Assembly: GCA_965232165.1 (NCBI GenBank)
Contig: CBDDOY010000002.1
Coordinates: forward strand, 434,001 to 498,000
Reading direction: 5' to 3'
Length of the DNA: 64,000 nucleotides
DNA from: UBA2779 sp965232165
GTDB lineage: Bacteria; Spirochaetota; Spirochaetia; DSM-2461
This document shows, piece after piece, positions 16,239 through 24,911 of the stretch (position 1 is its first letter; each line of letters begins with the position of its first letter). The notes under the pieces are model-generated. The model saw only the letters and a list, made by a program, of their open reading frames with translations. It was not told the origin of the DNA and ran no database searches. A program made the translations under genes and the position numbers.

Positions 16239-17468
16239 CTAGCGCAGTTTTTCGCCTTTCCATGCCGCCGTAATGCGTATGACGGCTTCCTGTATCCTGC
16301 TCCTGCTGTTAAAGGCGCTGAGCCGGATATAGCCCTCACCCATGCGGCCGAATCCGCTTCCCGGAGTGACAACAACATCCGTTTCCTTAAGCAGGGCGTC
16401 GAACATCGTCCAGGAATCCCCGCCGGTTTTAACCCATACATAGGGGCTGTTGAGTCCTCCCCAGACAGGGCATCCGAGTTCTTTCATTCCGTCTCGAATT
16501 ATCTGCGCATTGCCGAGGTAGTAATCAATCGTTTCTTTTGTTTCCTTCTGTCCCTCCGGTGAATAGGCGGCCGCCGCAGCCCGCTGGACAGGGTAGGACA
16601 CCCCGTTGAACTTCGTCGCTTGCCGTCTGCTCCACAGGTCGCGAAGCTTGATGCCGTCTATCACGATGTTTTCCGGCACCACGGTGTATGCACATCGAGT
16701 GCCTGTAAATCCGCAGGACTTGGAAAAACTTCGAAACTCGACAGCACAGTTCTTTGCGCCTGGAATTTCATAAATAGACCGGGGAATGGATTCATCGGTG
16801 ATAAATGCCTCATAGGCGGCATCAAACAGAATGAGGGCTTTCGTGGAGATGGCCCATTCCACCCACTCGGATAGCTGGTCTCTGGTTGCGGCTATCCCGG
16901 TGGGGTTGTTCGGAAAACAGAGATAGACCAGATCGGCCTGTTTAAGGGACTTGGGGGAGGGAACGAACCCGTTATCCTCAGTGCCTTCAACATAGATCAA
17001 ATTCTCATAGCGGCCATCCAGGAAGTCGCCAGAGCGGCCGGCCATGACGTTGGTATCGACATAGACCGGGTAGACTGGGTCGGGAATGGCGACAGTAATG
17101 CCGGCGGAGAAGAGTTCCTGAAAATTGCCGGTATCACATTTGGCGCCATCAGATATGAATACTTCATCGGCGGAGATTTCGCAGCTCCCCCTTGCGTTGA
17201 AATCCATCTCGGCGATAACTTCCCGAAGGAAGGCATAACCCTGTTCGGGTCCATATCCGTGGAAGCTGTCCATTGCCGCCTGATCTTGTACGCCTTCGTG
17301 GAATGCCCTGATAACGGATGGAGCAAGCGGCCTGGTGACATCCCCAATGCCGAGTTTGATGATGTCCCGTCCTGGGTGGTCGGCGATGTGTTTGGCGACG
17401 CGCCCGGCAATTCCGACAAAGAGGTAATCGGCCTGAAGTCTCTTGTAATTCTGATTCAGTTTGATCAT
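16239..17468 (-). CDS. dapL: LL-diaminopimelate aminotransferase
   Basis: PLP enzyme that converts tetrahydrodipicolinate directly to LL-diaminopimelate, for lysine and peptidoglycan; this route is typical of spirochaetes, chlamydiae, cyanobacteria and plants. The 409 residues match. Motifs: IIKLGIGDVTRPL, SFHGYGPEQGYAFLRE, FISDGAKCDTGN, VYLCFPNNPTGI, LFDAAYEAFI, and the PLP lysine in FRSFSKSCGFTGTRCAYTV. It is divergent from metF across 69 bp, so the two promoters must share that gap. Confidence 0.97.
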   Translation of the reverse strand: MIKLNQNYKRLQADYLFVGIAGRVAKHIADHPGRDIIKLGIGDVTRPLAPSVIRAFHEGVQDQAAMDSFHGYGPEQGYAFLREVIAEMDFNARGSCEISADEVFISDGAKCDTGNFQELFSAGITVAIPDPVYPVYVDTNVMAGRSGDFLDGRYENLIYVEGTEDNGFVPSPKSLKQADLVYLCFPNNPTGIAATRDQLSEWVEWAISTKALILFDAAYEAFITDESIPRSIYEIPGAKNCAVEFRSFSKSCGFTGTRCAYTVVPENIVIDGIKLRDLWSRRQATKFNGVSYPVQRAAAAAYSPEGQKETKETIDYYLGNAQIIRDGMKELGCPVWGGLNSPYVWVKTGGDSWTMFDALLKETDVVVTPGSGFGRMGEGYIRLSAFNSRSRIQEAVIRITAAWKGEKLR

Positions 17469-17537
17469 ATTGAATTGATACTAATGGAAACAGCCTGAGC
17501 TTTACAAGCCCGAAGGCTGGATATAAGGTATTGCAAG

Positions 17538-18413
17538 ATGAACATCAAAGATATCCTGAAAACAGGCAAGACGGCCATGAGTTTCGAGTTCTTTCCCCCG
17601 AAAACTGTCAAAGGCTGGAACAAGCTCTTTTCGACCATTGCCGACTTGCACCGTCTCAATCCCGCCTATGTGAGTGTCACTTATGGAGCCGGAGGCTCAA
17701 CCCGGGACAGGACTCACGATTTGCTGAGACGGCTTCAGATGGAAACAGGGATGGAGGTTGTGGCCCACCTTACCTGCGCCGGGCATACACGAGAAGACAT
17801 TGAAGTCATTCTCGATAATTATGCAAAGAGCGGTATAAGCAATATTCTGGCGCTCAGGGGCGATATACCCAGTGATACCGATTCTCCGCCGGGTGATTTC
17901 TTCTATGCCGCCGAATTAACGCACTTCATACGGGATACCCATCCTGAGATGGGCATCGGGGTGGCCGGATTTCCCGAGGGGCATCCCTCATCGACAGACC
18001 GTCTGGATGAGATTGACAAGCTCAGGGCCAAGGTCGATGCCGGAGCCGATTATATCGTTACGCAGCTATTCTTTGATAACAGAGATTTTGTTGACTTTGT
18101 CGAGCGTTGCCGTATCGCCGGCATTCAAGTGCCTATTATCGCCGGTATCATGCCGATAATCAGTAAATCCAATATGACCAAGATGGCCAGGCTGGCGCCG
18201 CGCACTCGATTTCCGGCCGGATTACTGCGGGCCATCTCCAAGGCAGACTCCGAAAGAGGTGTGGAAAATGCCGGCATCCATTGGGCGGCCAAGCAGGTGC
18301 GGGTTCTGTTGGACAGGGGTGTTCAGGGCATACATTTTTACACGCTCAACAGATCCTTGGCGACACTGCAAATCGTCAAGTCTCTCGGCCTGGACAGTTT
18401 CGATCTCCTGTAG
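17538..18413 (+). CDS. metF: Methylenetetrahydrofolate reductase
   Basis: Flavoprotein that reduces 5,10-methylene-THF to 5-methyl-THF for methionine synthesis or acetogenic-type C1 flow. The 291 residues form the expected TIM barrel: MSFEFFPPKT with the catalytic Glu, VSVTYGAGGSTRDRT, HLTCAGHTREDIE, ILALRGDIP, GVAGFPEGHP, DYIVTQLFFDN, PIIAGIMPI and the final GIHFYTLNR. ATG 17538 gives a full-length N-terminus. The stop is 3 bp from the stop of the opposing lipoprotein gene. Confidence 0.96.
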   Translation: MNIKDILKTGKTAMSFEFFPPKTVKGWNKLFSTIADLHRLNPAYVSVTYGAGGSTRDRTHDLLRRLQMETGMEVVAHLTCAGHTREDIEVILDNYAKSGISNILALRGDIPSDTDSPPGDFFYAAELTHFIRDTHPEMGIGVAGFPEGHPSSTDRLDEIDKLRAKVDAGADYIVTQLFFDNRDFVDFVERCRIAGIQVPIIAGIMPIISKSNMTKMARLAPRTRFPAGLLRAISKADSERGVENAGIHWAAKQVRVLLDRGVQGIHFYTLNRSLATLQIVKSLGLDSFDLL

Positions 18414-18416
18414 GAA

Positions 18417-19397
18417 TCATATCTGAAGCCCTTTAAGCCATTTCCTATATCGTCTTACCTGACGACGGATGATTCTATCCATCCGAGGCGCCGATAACTC
18501 CTGGGGATTGCGCACTTGAACTTCGGGAAACAGCCGCAATGCGTCCGGAACTGCCGCCTGAGAGATGACAGAGAGGGCAACATTGACCGGCCGGTACAGA
18601 AAGGCCGTGACGATAACGATATCCGGGGTCACTGTGTCCTCGTATCCCCAGAAATGAAAAGGGACTTCCTTCGGGTCAAAGGCAAATGTGCAATCGCGTA
18701 TCGCACGTTGTCGTTTCATGAATTCAACCACACCGTCCCAGCGCAAACCAGTCATTGCCGGACCAAAATGGGTAATGATAAGCGGTTCAGTTTCGGGCGC
18801 CGCCTCCAATGGCAGCGGTGCGTTCCTGGCTTCCGCTTCTTTGATCATCTCCAAGTCCCCCGATCTCAGCCAGAGGAAACTGTTCCCTTCATCCAGTAAT
18901 CGCCGTGTTTCGGTGAGTGCTATTCCATTCTGTTCGCCGAGTGCAAGCAATCTCATGGGAGCTTTTCCGGGTTTGAGTTGATTGTTGAAATTTTCGATGT
19001 ACCGCAAGAAGTCGCTGTACTCCTGCAATTGGGACGCAGCCAGTGAAGAGGAATTCATGGCATTCAGTTCCGTCTGTTTGGAGGAAGGGTACTGGTACAT
19101 GCCTAAGTTCATTATACCGAGATTATAGAGAGACGGCACGAGAGCCTTGACAAGCTCTATGGTATCCAGACGCAGAATGTTGTCTTCGACGAGGATTGCT
19201 GATCCCTCCGGTGTAAAATGCTCTGCTATGGCGGCAGCCGGATTCTGTCGGGACGAGTCAAGCCATTCATGAAGTATTCTTATCTGCTGATCGGGCGGCT
19301 GAATCTTCTCAGCCTGGCAGGAGTTTAGCAAGACAATTCCGGCGAAGAGTATATAAAACGAATGGCGGATTTTATTCAGAATGGATATTTTTGGCAT
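18417..19397 (-). CDS. Putative lipoprotein of unknown function
   Basis: From ATG 19397 (326 residues) the protein starts with a basic, hydrophobic signal and a lipobox LLNSC (Cys 27 from this start), so it is probably a lipidated envelope protein. A longer frame to 19517 would bury the signal and is unlikely. The mature part is mostly helical with no motif I know; ALGEQNGIALTETRR and LIITHFGPAMTGLRWDGVVE stand out. The end is very basic (RIIRRQVRRYRKWLKG). It overlaps the upstream membrane-protein gene by 26 bp, so the two are likely co-expressed with ddl. Confidence 0.65.
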   Translation of the reverse strand: MPKISILNKIRHSFYILFAGIVLLNSCQAEKIQPPDQQIRILHEWLDSSRQNPAAAIAEHFTPEGSAILVEDNILRLDTIELVKALVPSLYNLGIMNLGMYQYPSSKQTELNAMNSSSLAASQLQEYSDFLRYIENFNNQLKPGKAPMRLLALGEQNGIALTETRRLLDEGNSFLWLRSGDLEMIKEAEARNAPLPLEAAPETEPLIITHFGPAMTGLRWDGVVEFMKRQRAIRDCTFAFDPKEVPFHFWGYEDTVTPDIVIVTAFLYRPVNVALSVISQAAVPDALRLFPEVQVRNPQELSAPRMDRIIRRQVRRYRKWLKGLQI

Positions 19398-19800
19398 TGA
19401 GTGTTTTGATGAGTACATCGATGTCTTTTTTTCCAAGATACAGGCTGGCCGACCGATGCGCCTTGGAGATGATCCGTATTCTATGCGGTGAGAGCTTCTG
19501 AAATGTATTGATTTCATCGTAGAGATAACTCTCCGTGGTATGCCTGTAATTCAAATACACCAGGAGACGGTCTTCTGTGATGGTCACGATTGGCCGTTGA
19601 TTGCCATAAATGATCAAAACAGTCACTAAGATGCCGCCAAAGGAAAACACCACGAGGTCGGCGAGGCTATAGCCTGACAGCAGAGACCTAAGCCCTAAGA
19701 TGAATGGGATGAGAAACAGGAAGTGAGCCAGCCGTGCGTTCGGGTGGTTCTTCAACACTGTTTCTCCGCTAGAGGACGACACGCACGTTTTGCCTGTCAT
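19372..19800 (-). CDS. Small membrane protein with PH-like domain
   Basis: From ATG 19800 (142 residues; a TTG at 19812 is possible) there are two hydrophobic segments, LAHFLFLIPFILGLRSLL and LADLVVFSFGGILVTVLIIY. A beta-rich tail follows (PIVTITEDRLLVYLNYRHTT, then ESYLYDEINTFQKL), the pattern of bacterial PH-like (bPH2) domains. Function unknown. It overlaps the ddl 3' end by 32 bp and the lipoprotein start by 26 bp, so all three are one transcription unit. Confidence 0.6.
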   Translation of the reverse strand: MTGKTCVSSSSGETVLKNHPNARLAHFLFLIPFILGLRSLLSGYSLADLVVFSFGGILVTVLIIYGNQRPIVTITEDRLLVYLNYRHTTESYLYDEINTFQKLSPHRIRIISKAHRSASLYLGKKDIDVLIKTLNAKNIHSE

Positions 19801-20863
19801 GATGGCGCTCAATACTCATTTGGATGAGGCGATCAATGAGTTCCGAATAAGGGACGCCTGAGGCGGCCCAGAGCTTGGGATACATGCTTGTCGGCGTGAA
19901 TCCCGGCATGGTATTGATTTCATTGATGAAAATGGATTCATCATCCTTGTTCACGAAGAAGTCGACACGAGAGAGTCCCAATGCTTTGACGGCCTTGAAA
20001 GCCTGTAAGGCCATCTTCCTTACCTCATCGGCGGTCTTAAGGGATATCCGGGCGGGTATGATGAGTTCCGTCGCATCATCTTGGTACTTTGCGGCATAAT
20101 CATAGAATTCGTTGCAGGGAACAACCTCGCCTATAGCCGAGGCGGCCTGTGGAGACCCGTTGCCGATGACGGCAGCTTCAATTTCACGGCAGTTGGGGGC
20201 CGCCTGTTCTATCATCACCTTATGGTCAAATGAGGCCGCTTCATTCATTCCATGCTCAAGCTCCTCAGCCGAATGCACCTTGACGATCCCGACAGAAGAA
20301 CCCAGGCTGATTGGCTTGATGAAGAGGGGATAGGTGAGGCGGGATTGAATTTCTCGTTTTGTCTCTTCTTGCCGGTTTTCCCATTTCCGGCGGTCGACAA
20401 CAAGGTATTCAACTTGGCGAAGACCCTCGGAATAGAAGGCACGGCGCATCATCTCCTTATCCATACTTACGGCGGAACCGACGACATCGGAACCGACGTA
20501 GGGAATGCCAGACAGTTCAAGGAGTCCCTGAACCGTACCATCTTCGCCATAGGGGCCATGAAGTATGGGAAATAGAACATCAATATCCTTTTCGATGTCC
20601 CCCGTATCATTTCGGAATATCAGTTTACGTGCAGAGCAGTGATCCACTTGTACGGCGAATTCGCCTTGAAGAGTGTCGGATTGGAGCAGGTGATGAGCAT
20701 CGGCTGAGCTTATCCACTGTCCCGATTTTGTAATTTTAATCAGGGTGATATCAAATTTCTCGGTATCTATGGATTCCATTATGGACCATGCAGAGCTAAC
20801 GGAAACCTCATGTTCACACGATTGTCCTCCGAAAATTACACCAACATGGATTCTGTTTTTCAT
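19769..20863 (-). CDS. ddl: D-alanine-D-alanine ligase
   Basis: ATP-grasp enzyme that makes the D-Ala-D-Ala end of peptidoglycan precursors. ATG 20863 begins MKNRIHVGVIFGGQSCEHEVSV as expected, giving 364 residues. Motifs: PILHGPYGEDGTVQGLLE, GIPYVGSDVVGSAVSMDKE, the ATP lysines in PLFIKPISLGSSVGIVKV, ELIIPA, and LGLSRVDFFVNKDD with FINEINTMPGFTPTSMYPKL. The Tyr in MYPKL is typical of D-Ala-D-Ala rather than D-Ala-D-Lac ligases. It is the first gene of a three-gene unit and is divergent from the chemosensory kinase. Confidence 0.95.
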   Translation of the reverse strand: MKNRIHVGVIFGGQSCEHEVSVSSAWSIMESIDTEKFDITLIKITKSGQWISSADAHHLLQSDTLQGEFAVQVDHCSARKLIFRNDTGDIEKDIDVLFPILHGPYGEDGTVQGLLELSGIPYVGSDVVGSAVSMDKEMMRRAFYSEGLRQVEYLVVDRRKWENRQEETKREIQSRLTYPLFIKPISLGSSVGIVKVHSAEELEHGMNEAASFDHKVMIEQAAPNCREIEAAVIGNGSPQAASAIGEVVPCNEFYDYAAKYQDDATELIIPARISLKTADEVRKMALQAFKAVKALGLSRVDFFVNKDDESIFINEINTMPGFTPTSMYPKLWAASGVPYSELIDRLIQMSIERHHDRQNVRVVL

Positions 20864-20955
20864 GGTTCTGAAGATTATCGATACTGACAGCGATGCTGTC
20901 AAGTCTATATGGCTAAGAAGGGGCCGATTGATAGGGTTCGTTATTCTGTATTACA

Positions 20956-22581
20956 ATGCTTCCTATGGTGATGAGTTATAAAAAAAAGTATTTCTATTAT
21001 GGAGCGGCTTTCGGCTTGATTTTCCCGGTTTTCTCCCTGATCGCAATTCGATTGTCCTTTGATAGCACTTGGACCCTGTTTGCCGTTATATGCACAGCCC
21101 CGGCTTTCTTGGGATTTTTCGCCTCAAGAGTAGGAGTCGGGCAGGACCTCCTCAATGAAAACAATCTTGGACTGGAAAAGATGGTCAAGGAACGGACGGC
21201 CAAAATAATGAATATGCTTGATGTGTCCGGGCAGGGGTTTTTATCTTTCGGTCCCGATTTCTTCGTCCACGATCACTGCTCGCGCAAATGTGATGAAATA
21301 TTCGGCATGAGCCCATCCGGCTTGAAACTGCCGACATTGCTTTTTGACGACAAACGCTTGCAGGAGGAATTTGTCACCGGCATTGAACTGCTCTTCAAGA
21401 AGCAGGCAAGCAGCAAAGTCATTTTCAAATTAATGGAGAAAGAAATAAACATTGACGGCAGAATCATAGGAGTTGAGTATAAGATAATCAATGACAATGA
21501 AATTCTATGCATCCTGTCTGACCTGACTCTGCAAGGGCTGCTCGAGGAAAAAGAAGAGCAGGAAATACATGATAGAAACATCGTCTATCATGTGGTATCA
21601 AACCAGCAGTTTTTTTCCACTTTCATGAAAGAAACCGATAAATTGCTGAAGCTCTTCAATCAACAAGATCAATGGAATGACGACGAGCTAGGCTCATTGC
21701 GTAGATCATTGCATACTCTCAAGGGAAATGCGGCTTTTTTATCCTTTGAGAAGACTAAAGCCACGGCCGAGGAGATTGAATATCGTGTTTTCGACCAGTC
21801 AAACAGCGGAACACTCCAGGACCTTCGTGAACAGTCACAGCATTTGACGGAAGCCTACAGAGATGAACTCAATGTGATAAGGAGAGTATTAGGAGAAGAC
21901 TGGCTGCATCAGATAGATCATATTTCAATATCTTATCACCAATATCTGAGCTTAGAGGATTTTGCCAAAGAGCAATATGGGAGAAATCACGAGATATATA
22001 AAAGGATTAGGAGCTTGCGAAGAGTTCCCATAAACAAAATGCTAGCCCCGCTTTCTCGAATGGGTCAGCGAATTGCCATCTCGCTAGGAAAGAGAATAAA
22101 CCCCATTGAGATCAGGGGGGATGAAATCCTTGTCATCCCGGATAATCATAAGAAACTGGTGAACATGTTTGTTCATATAATTAGAAATATGCTTGATCAT
22201 GGTATTGAATCCCCCCCAGAAAGGAAGAAAAAGGGTAAACTTGGGAGAGGAGAAATCGTTATCAGTCTGGAGCGGATTGAATTGGGGATGGTCATAGACT
22301 TTTCCGATGATGGCCGAGGGCTGGATTGGAAAGCAATTGAGCGGCAAGGAAAGAGCATGAAACTGTTATCTGCCGATAGAACATACAGCCTCGAGGAAGT
22401 CAAAGAACTGATTTTTTCAAAGGATTTCACCACTTCAAAACGGGTAACCGAATACTCAGGAAGAGGTATAGGGCTCTGGGCCGTGAAAGAAGAAGTTGAT
22501 AGAATGGGCGGCTGCATAGCCATTCATACGGTTCCGGATCAAGGGACTTCGTTCAGAATAACTCTTCCCATCTTGGAGTAA
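20956..22581 (+). CDS. Membrane CheA-like histidine kinase (PAS-Hpt-HATPase)
   Basis: Two membrane segments (residues 9-32 and 38-55) lead to a coiled-coil stretch, a PAS-like sensor (85-195), an Hpt domain whose phospho-accepting His is in SLHTLKGNAAFLSF (His253), and a CheA-type ATPase with HIIRNMLDHGIESPPERK, FSDDGRGLDW and EYSGRGIGLWAVKEEVDRMG. It lacks the CheW-like regulatory domain of true CheA and the separate dimer helices, so phosphate probably moves from the Hpt His to the nearby CheY. Starts at 20956, 20965 and 20971 are all possible; a TTGATA/TACAAT pair (20928-20957) suggests transcription begins near 20964, favouring a later one. Confidence 0.82.
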   Translation: MLPMVMSYKKKYFYYGAAFGLIFPVFSLIAIRLSFDSTWTLFAVICTAPAFLGFFASRVGVGQDLLNENNLGLEKMVKERTAKIMNMLDVSGQGFLSFGPDFFVHDHCSRKCDEIFGMSPSGLKLPTLLFDDKRLQEEFVTGIELLFKKQASSKVIFKLMEKEINIDGRIIGVEYKIINDNEILCILSDLTLQGLLEEKEEQEIHDRNIVYHVVSNQQFFSTFMKETDKLLKLFNQQDQWNDDELGSLRRSLHTLKGNAAFLSFEKTKATAEEIEYRVFDQSNSGTLQDLREQSQHLTEAYRDELNVIRRVLGEDWLHQIDHISISYHQYLSLEDFAKEQYGRNHEIYKRIRSLRRVPINKMLAPLSRMGQRIAISLGKRINPIEIRGDEILVIPDNHKKLVNMFVHIIRNMLDHGIESPPERKKKGKLGRGEIVISLERIELGMVIDFSDDGRGLDWKAIERQGKSMKLLSADRTYSLEEVKELIFSKDFTTSKRVTEYSGRGIGLWAVKEEVDRMGGCIAIHTVPDQGTSFRITLPILE

Positions 22582-22593
22582 CGGTGCGTTAGT

Positions 22594-23085
22594 ATGAAGG
22601 AGTATACGAGTCATCTTGTAAGAAGCACTGAAATGATCTTCGAAGAAGAAGCGCACTTGGACTTAAAAAGAAAGGATATTGAAAGAAAGAATGAACTGGC
22701 GCCAGCCAAGCCAATTACCATTGTTATTGGGGTATCCGGTTCGGTTAATGGTCAGATTGTCTTTTCAATGGAGAGAGATTTTGCTTATTTGGTGACCGAA
22801 GCAATGATGGTGAACGGAAACCCCGATGAAGTGGGACAAATGGTCAACAGTGCAATCTGTGAAATTGCAAATATGATTACAGGCCGGGCAACGATTGAAT
22901 GGGCAGGAGATGATGGGCGTATCACCGTTACTCCACCGGCCATCTTCATCGATTCAGACATGGAAGCTGAATTCCTCCAAGTCCCGACGGTTTCACTCAA
23001 CTTTGCATCTGAAATCGGTGCACTTGAAATTGATTTGGCCCTACAGGCAGAGGATGAACGAGGTTCTAGATGTACAGAGGAATGA
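22594..23085 (+). CDS. CheX-type phosphatase
   Basis: The 163-residue protein has the CheX/CheC fold pattern: IVIGVSGSVNGQIVFSMERD, then VNSAICEIANMITGRA with the active-site Glu90 and Asn93 (ExxN) that dephosphorylate CheY, and VPTVSLNFASEIGALEIDL at the end. In spirochaetes CheX is the main CheY-P phosphatase. It lies 12 bp after the kinase and overlaps the CheY gene by 16 bp, so it likely resets that regulator. Confidence 0.85.
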   Translation: MKEYTSHLVRSTEMIFEEEAHLDLKRKDIERKNELAPAKPITIVIGVSGSVNGQIVFSMERDFAYLVTEAMMVNGNPDEVGQMVNSAICEIANMITGRATIEWAGDDGRITVTPPAIFIDSDMEAEFLQVPTVSLNFASEIGALEIDLALQAEDERGSRCTEE

Positions 23086-23432
23086 TAGTTGATGACGCAT
23101 CAATCATTAGGGTGCGGCTGCGAACTATTTTAGAGGCATACTTCGAAATTATTTATGAAACGGATAATGGGATGGATGCCTTGATTAATTACAAGACTTT
23201 GAAACCTGATTTTATAACGCTTGATATTGCTATGCCAAAAATGAATGGTATAGAGGCAATGAAAAAAATACTGGCATTTCATAACGAAGCCAAAATTGTC
23301 ATTGTCAGTGCCGTCGGACAGAAGAAGCAAGTCTATGAAGCTTTGGCTATGGGCGCAAAGAATTTCATAGTCAAACCATTCGAGCCGGAAAGGGTGAAAG
23401 AGGCGGTCTTTGGCCTGTTCGATGATGAATAG
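23070..23432 (+). CDS. CheY-like single-domain response regulator
   Basis: The 120-residue receiver has the acidic pair Asp8/Asp9 (MIVDDAS), phospho-acceptor Asp52 (FITLDIAMPKMNG), Ser80 in the Thr/Ser position (IVIVSAVGQ) and Lys102 (FIVKPFEP). No output domain is attached. With the preceding kinase and CheX it forms a compact three-gene phosphorelay. A target such as the flagellar motor or another kinase is inference. A Rep1 copy follows 13 bp after the stop. Confidence 0.92.
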   Translation: MYRGMIVDDASIIRVRLRTILEAYFEIIYETDNGMDALINYKTLKPDFITLDIAMPKMNGIEAMKKILAFHNEAKIVIVSAVGQKKQVYEALAMGAKNFIVKPFEPERVKEAVFGLFDDE

Positions 23433-23445
23433 GCATCCCTCAGAG

Positions 23446-23607
23446 GGGCGCCTCTAAAAAACCCATTTAGTTCTTGACTCGATCTTTTCCGCCGCTGCTG
23501 CGTTGTCAAAATACTCAACTAAGCTTAAGCTGCGCTTGAGTTTTTGCAGCCTTGTACCGACAGAAATTTCTTTGTCAATTTCCTAAAGCTGTTTTTTAGA
23601 GGTGCTC
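23446..23607 (-). repeat. Rep1 copy, inverted, complete
   Basis: The ends are GGGCGCCTCTAAAAAAC and TTTTTTAGAGGTGCTC, and the interior is collinear with the 1185 copy in inverse orientation. It fills the whole gap between cheY and the hemL stop codon (both genes end here), so it may also act as a bidirectional terminator, having A- and T-runs beside a long inverted repeat. Confidence 0.8.
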
Positions 23608-23621
23608 AAAGCATAATGGCC

Positions 23622-24911
23622 CTAAGTCTCCATCTCCTTGCACACCTCGGCTATGGCATTTGTCATGATGTGGATTTCCTCTTCTCCATGGGCGCTGCTG
23701 AAAAAAGCCGTCTCAAAAGGGGAAGGCGGCAGATAAATTCCCCGCCTCAGCATGCCGTGAAAAAATTTGGCATACATATTCCCATCGGCCGCCTTAGCCT
23801 CTTGGAGATTTCTTGGAGGTGAAGATAGAAAGAAAGGAGTGAAGGCCCCGCCTAGCTGTGCAGCGGATATATCGACCCCATGGCGGCATGCGGCAGATTC
23901 GACGGCCTGGGCAATTCTGGCCGCCATGCTGTTGATTTGAGGATAGATAGATTCCCCCCCCCGTTGGTGAAGTATTTTGAGGGTTGCGATTCCGGCGGCG
24001 GTGGCTGCGGGATTGCCGCTTAGGGTGCCGGCCTGATACACTCCTCCTGTCGGTGCCAGTAATGCCATGATGTCCTGTCGTCCGACGACACCCCCGATCG
24101 GCATACCGCCGCCAAGAATTTTCCCCAGGGTGCTCAGGTCGGGAGTTACACGGACAAATTCACCGCAGCACCCCGGACCGAAACGAAAACCCGTTATCAC
24201 TTCGTCAAAGATGAGCAGGGCGCCGGCTTCCCTGGTGAGGGTTCGCAGAGCCTCCAGGAAACCTGCCGCCGGAGGAATAAGTCCCATGTTTCCCGCCACG
24301 GGTTCTACTATGACGGCAGCGATCTGAGATCCGATGGCCTCGAACAGCTTTGTGACAGACTCCCGATCATTGTAGGGCAGAACATGCACCTCTTTGACCA
24401 TGCTCTGGGGAACTCCCTCTGAAGCACTTCGTCCGGCACTGAGCAGACCGCTCCCGGCACCGGCAAGGAGCTGGTCGGCATGACCATGGTAACAGCCGTC
24501 AAATTTGACAATGCCCGATCTTCCTGTTGCCCCCCGGGCCAATCGAAGCGCGGTCATCACGGCTTCGGTACCGGAATTGACCAGCCTCAGACTCTCGGCG
24601 TAGGGGATCATTTCCAAGACTAGCTCGGCAAGCTCCGCCTCCCCCTCATGGTTGCATCCGTAGCTCAGGCCGTCATCCACGGCTTTATGAACCGCAAGGA
24701 GCACCTCAGGATGGCCATGACCAAGAATCAATGGGCCCCAGGAGAGGCAGCAATCGATCAGTTTCTTCCCCTCTACCGTGGTTAAATAGGCGCCCCTTGC
24801 TTCACGGATGCAAATCGGTGTTCCTCCGACCGCATTGAAGGCGCGGACAGGGGAGTTTACTCCGCCGGGGATCACCCGGCAGGCACGGGCGTAGTATTCC
24901 TGGTTCGTCAT
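23622..24911 (-). CDS. hemL: Glutamate-1-semialdehyde 2,1-aminomutase
   Basis: PLP enzyme that converts glutamate-1-semialdehyde to 5-aminolevulinate, the second step of the C5 heme route. The 429 residues include PGGVNSPVRAFNAVGGTP, CYHGHADQLLAGAGSG, LLIFDEVITGFRFG and the PLP lysine in DLSTLGKILGGGMPIGGVVG. It is the last gene of the tetrapyrrole operon; its ATG overlaps the hemB stop by 4 bp. Confidence 0.97.
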   Translation of the reverse strand: MTNQEYYARACRVIPGGVNSPVRAFNAVGGTPICIREARGAYLTTVEGKKLIDCCLSWGPLILGHGHPEVLLAVHKAVDDGLSYGCNHEGEAELAELVLEMIPYAESLRLVNSGTEAVMTALRLARGATGRSGIVKFDGCYHGHADQLLAGAGSGLLSAGRSASEGVPQSMVKEVHVLPYNDRESVTKLFEAIGSQIAAVIVEPVAGNMGLIPPAAGFLEALRTLTREAGALLIFDEVITGFRFGPGCCGEFVRVTPDLSTLGKILGGGMPIGGVVGRQDIMALLAPTGGVYQAGTLSGNPAATAAGIATLKILHQRGGESIYPQINSMAARIAQAVESAACRHGVDISAAQLGGAFTPFFLSSPPRNLQEAKAADGNMYAKFFHGMLRRGIYLPPSPFETAFFSSAHGEEEIHIMTNAIAEVCKEMET

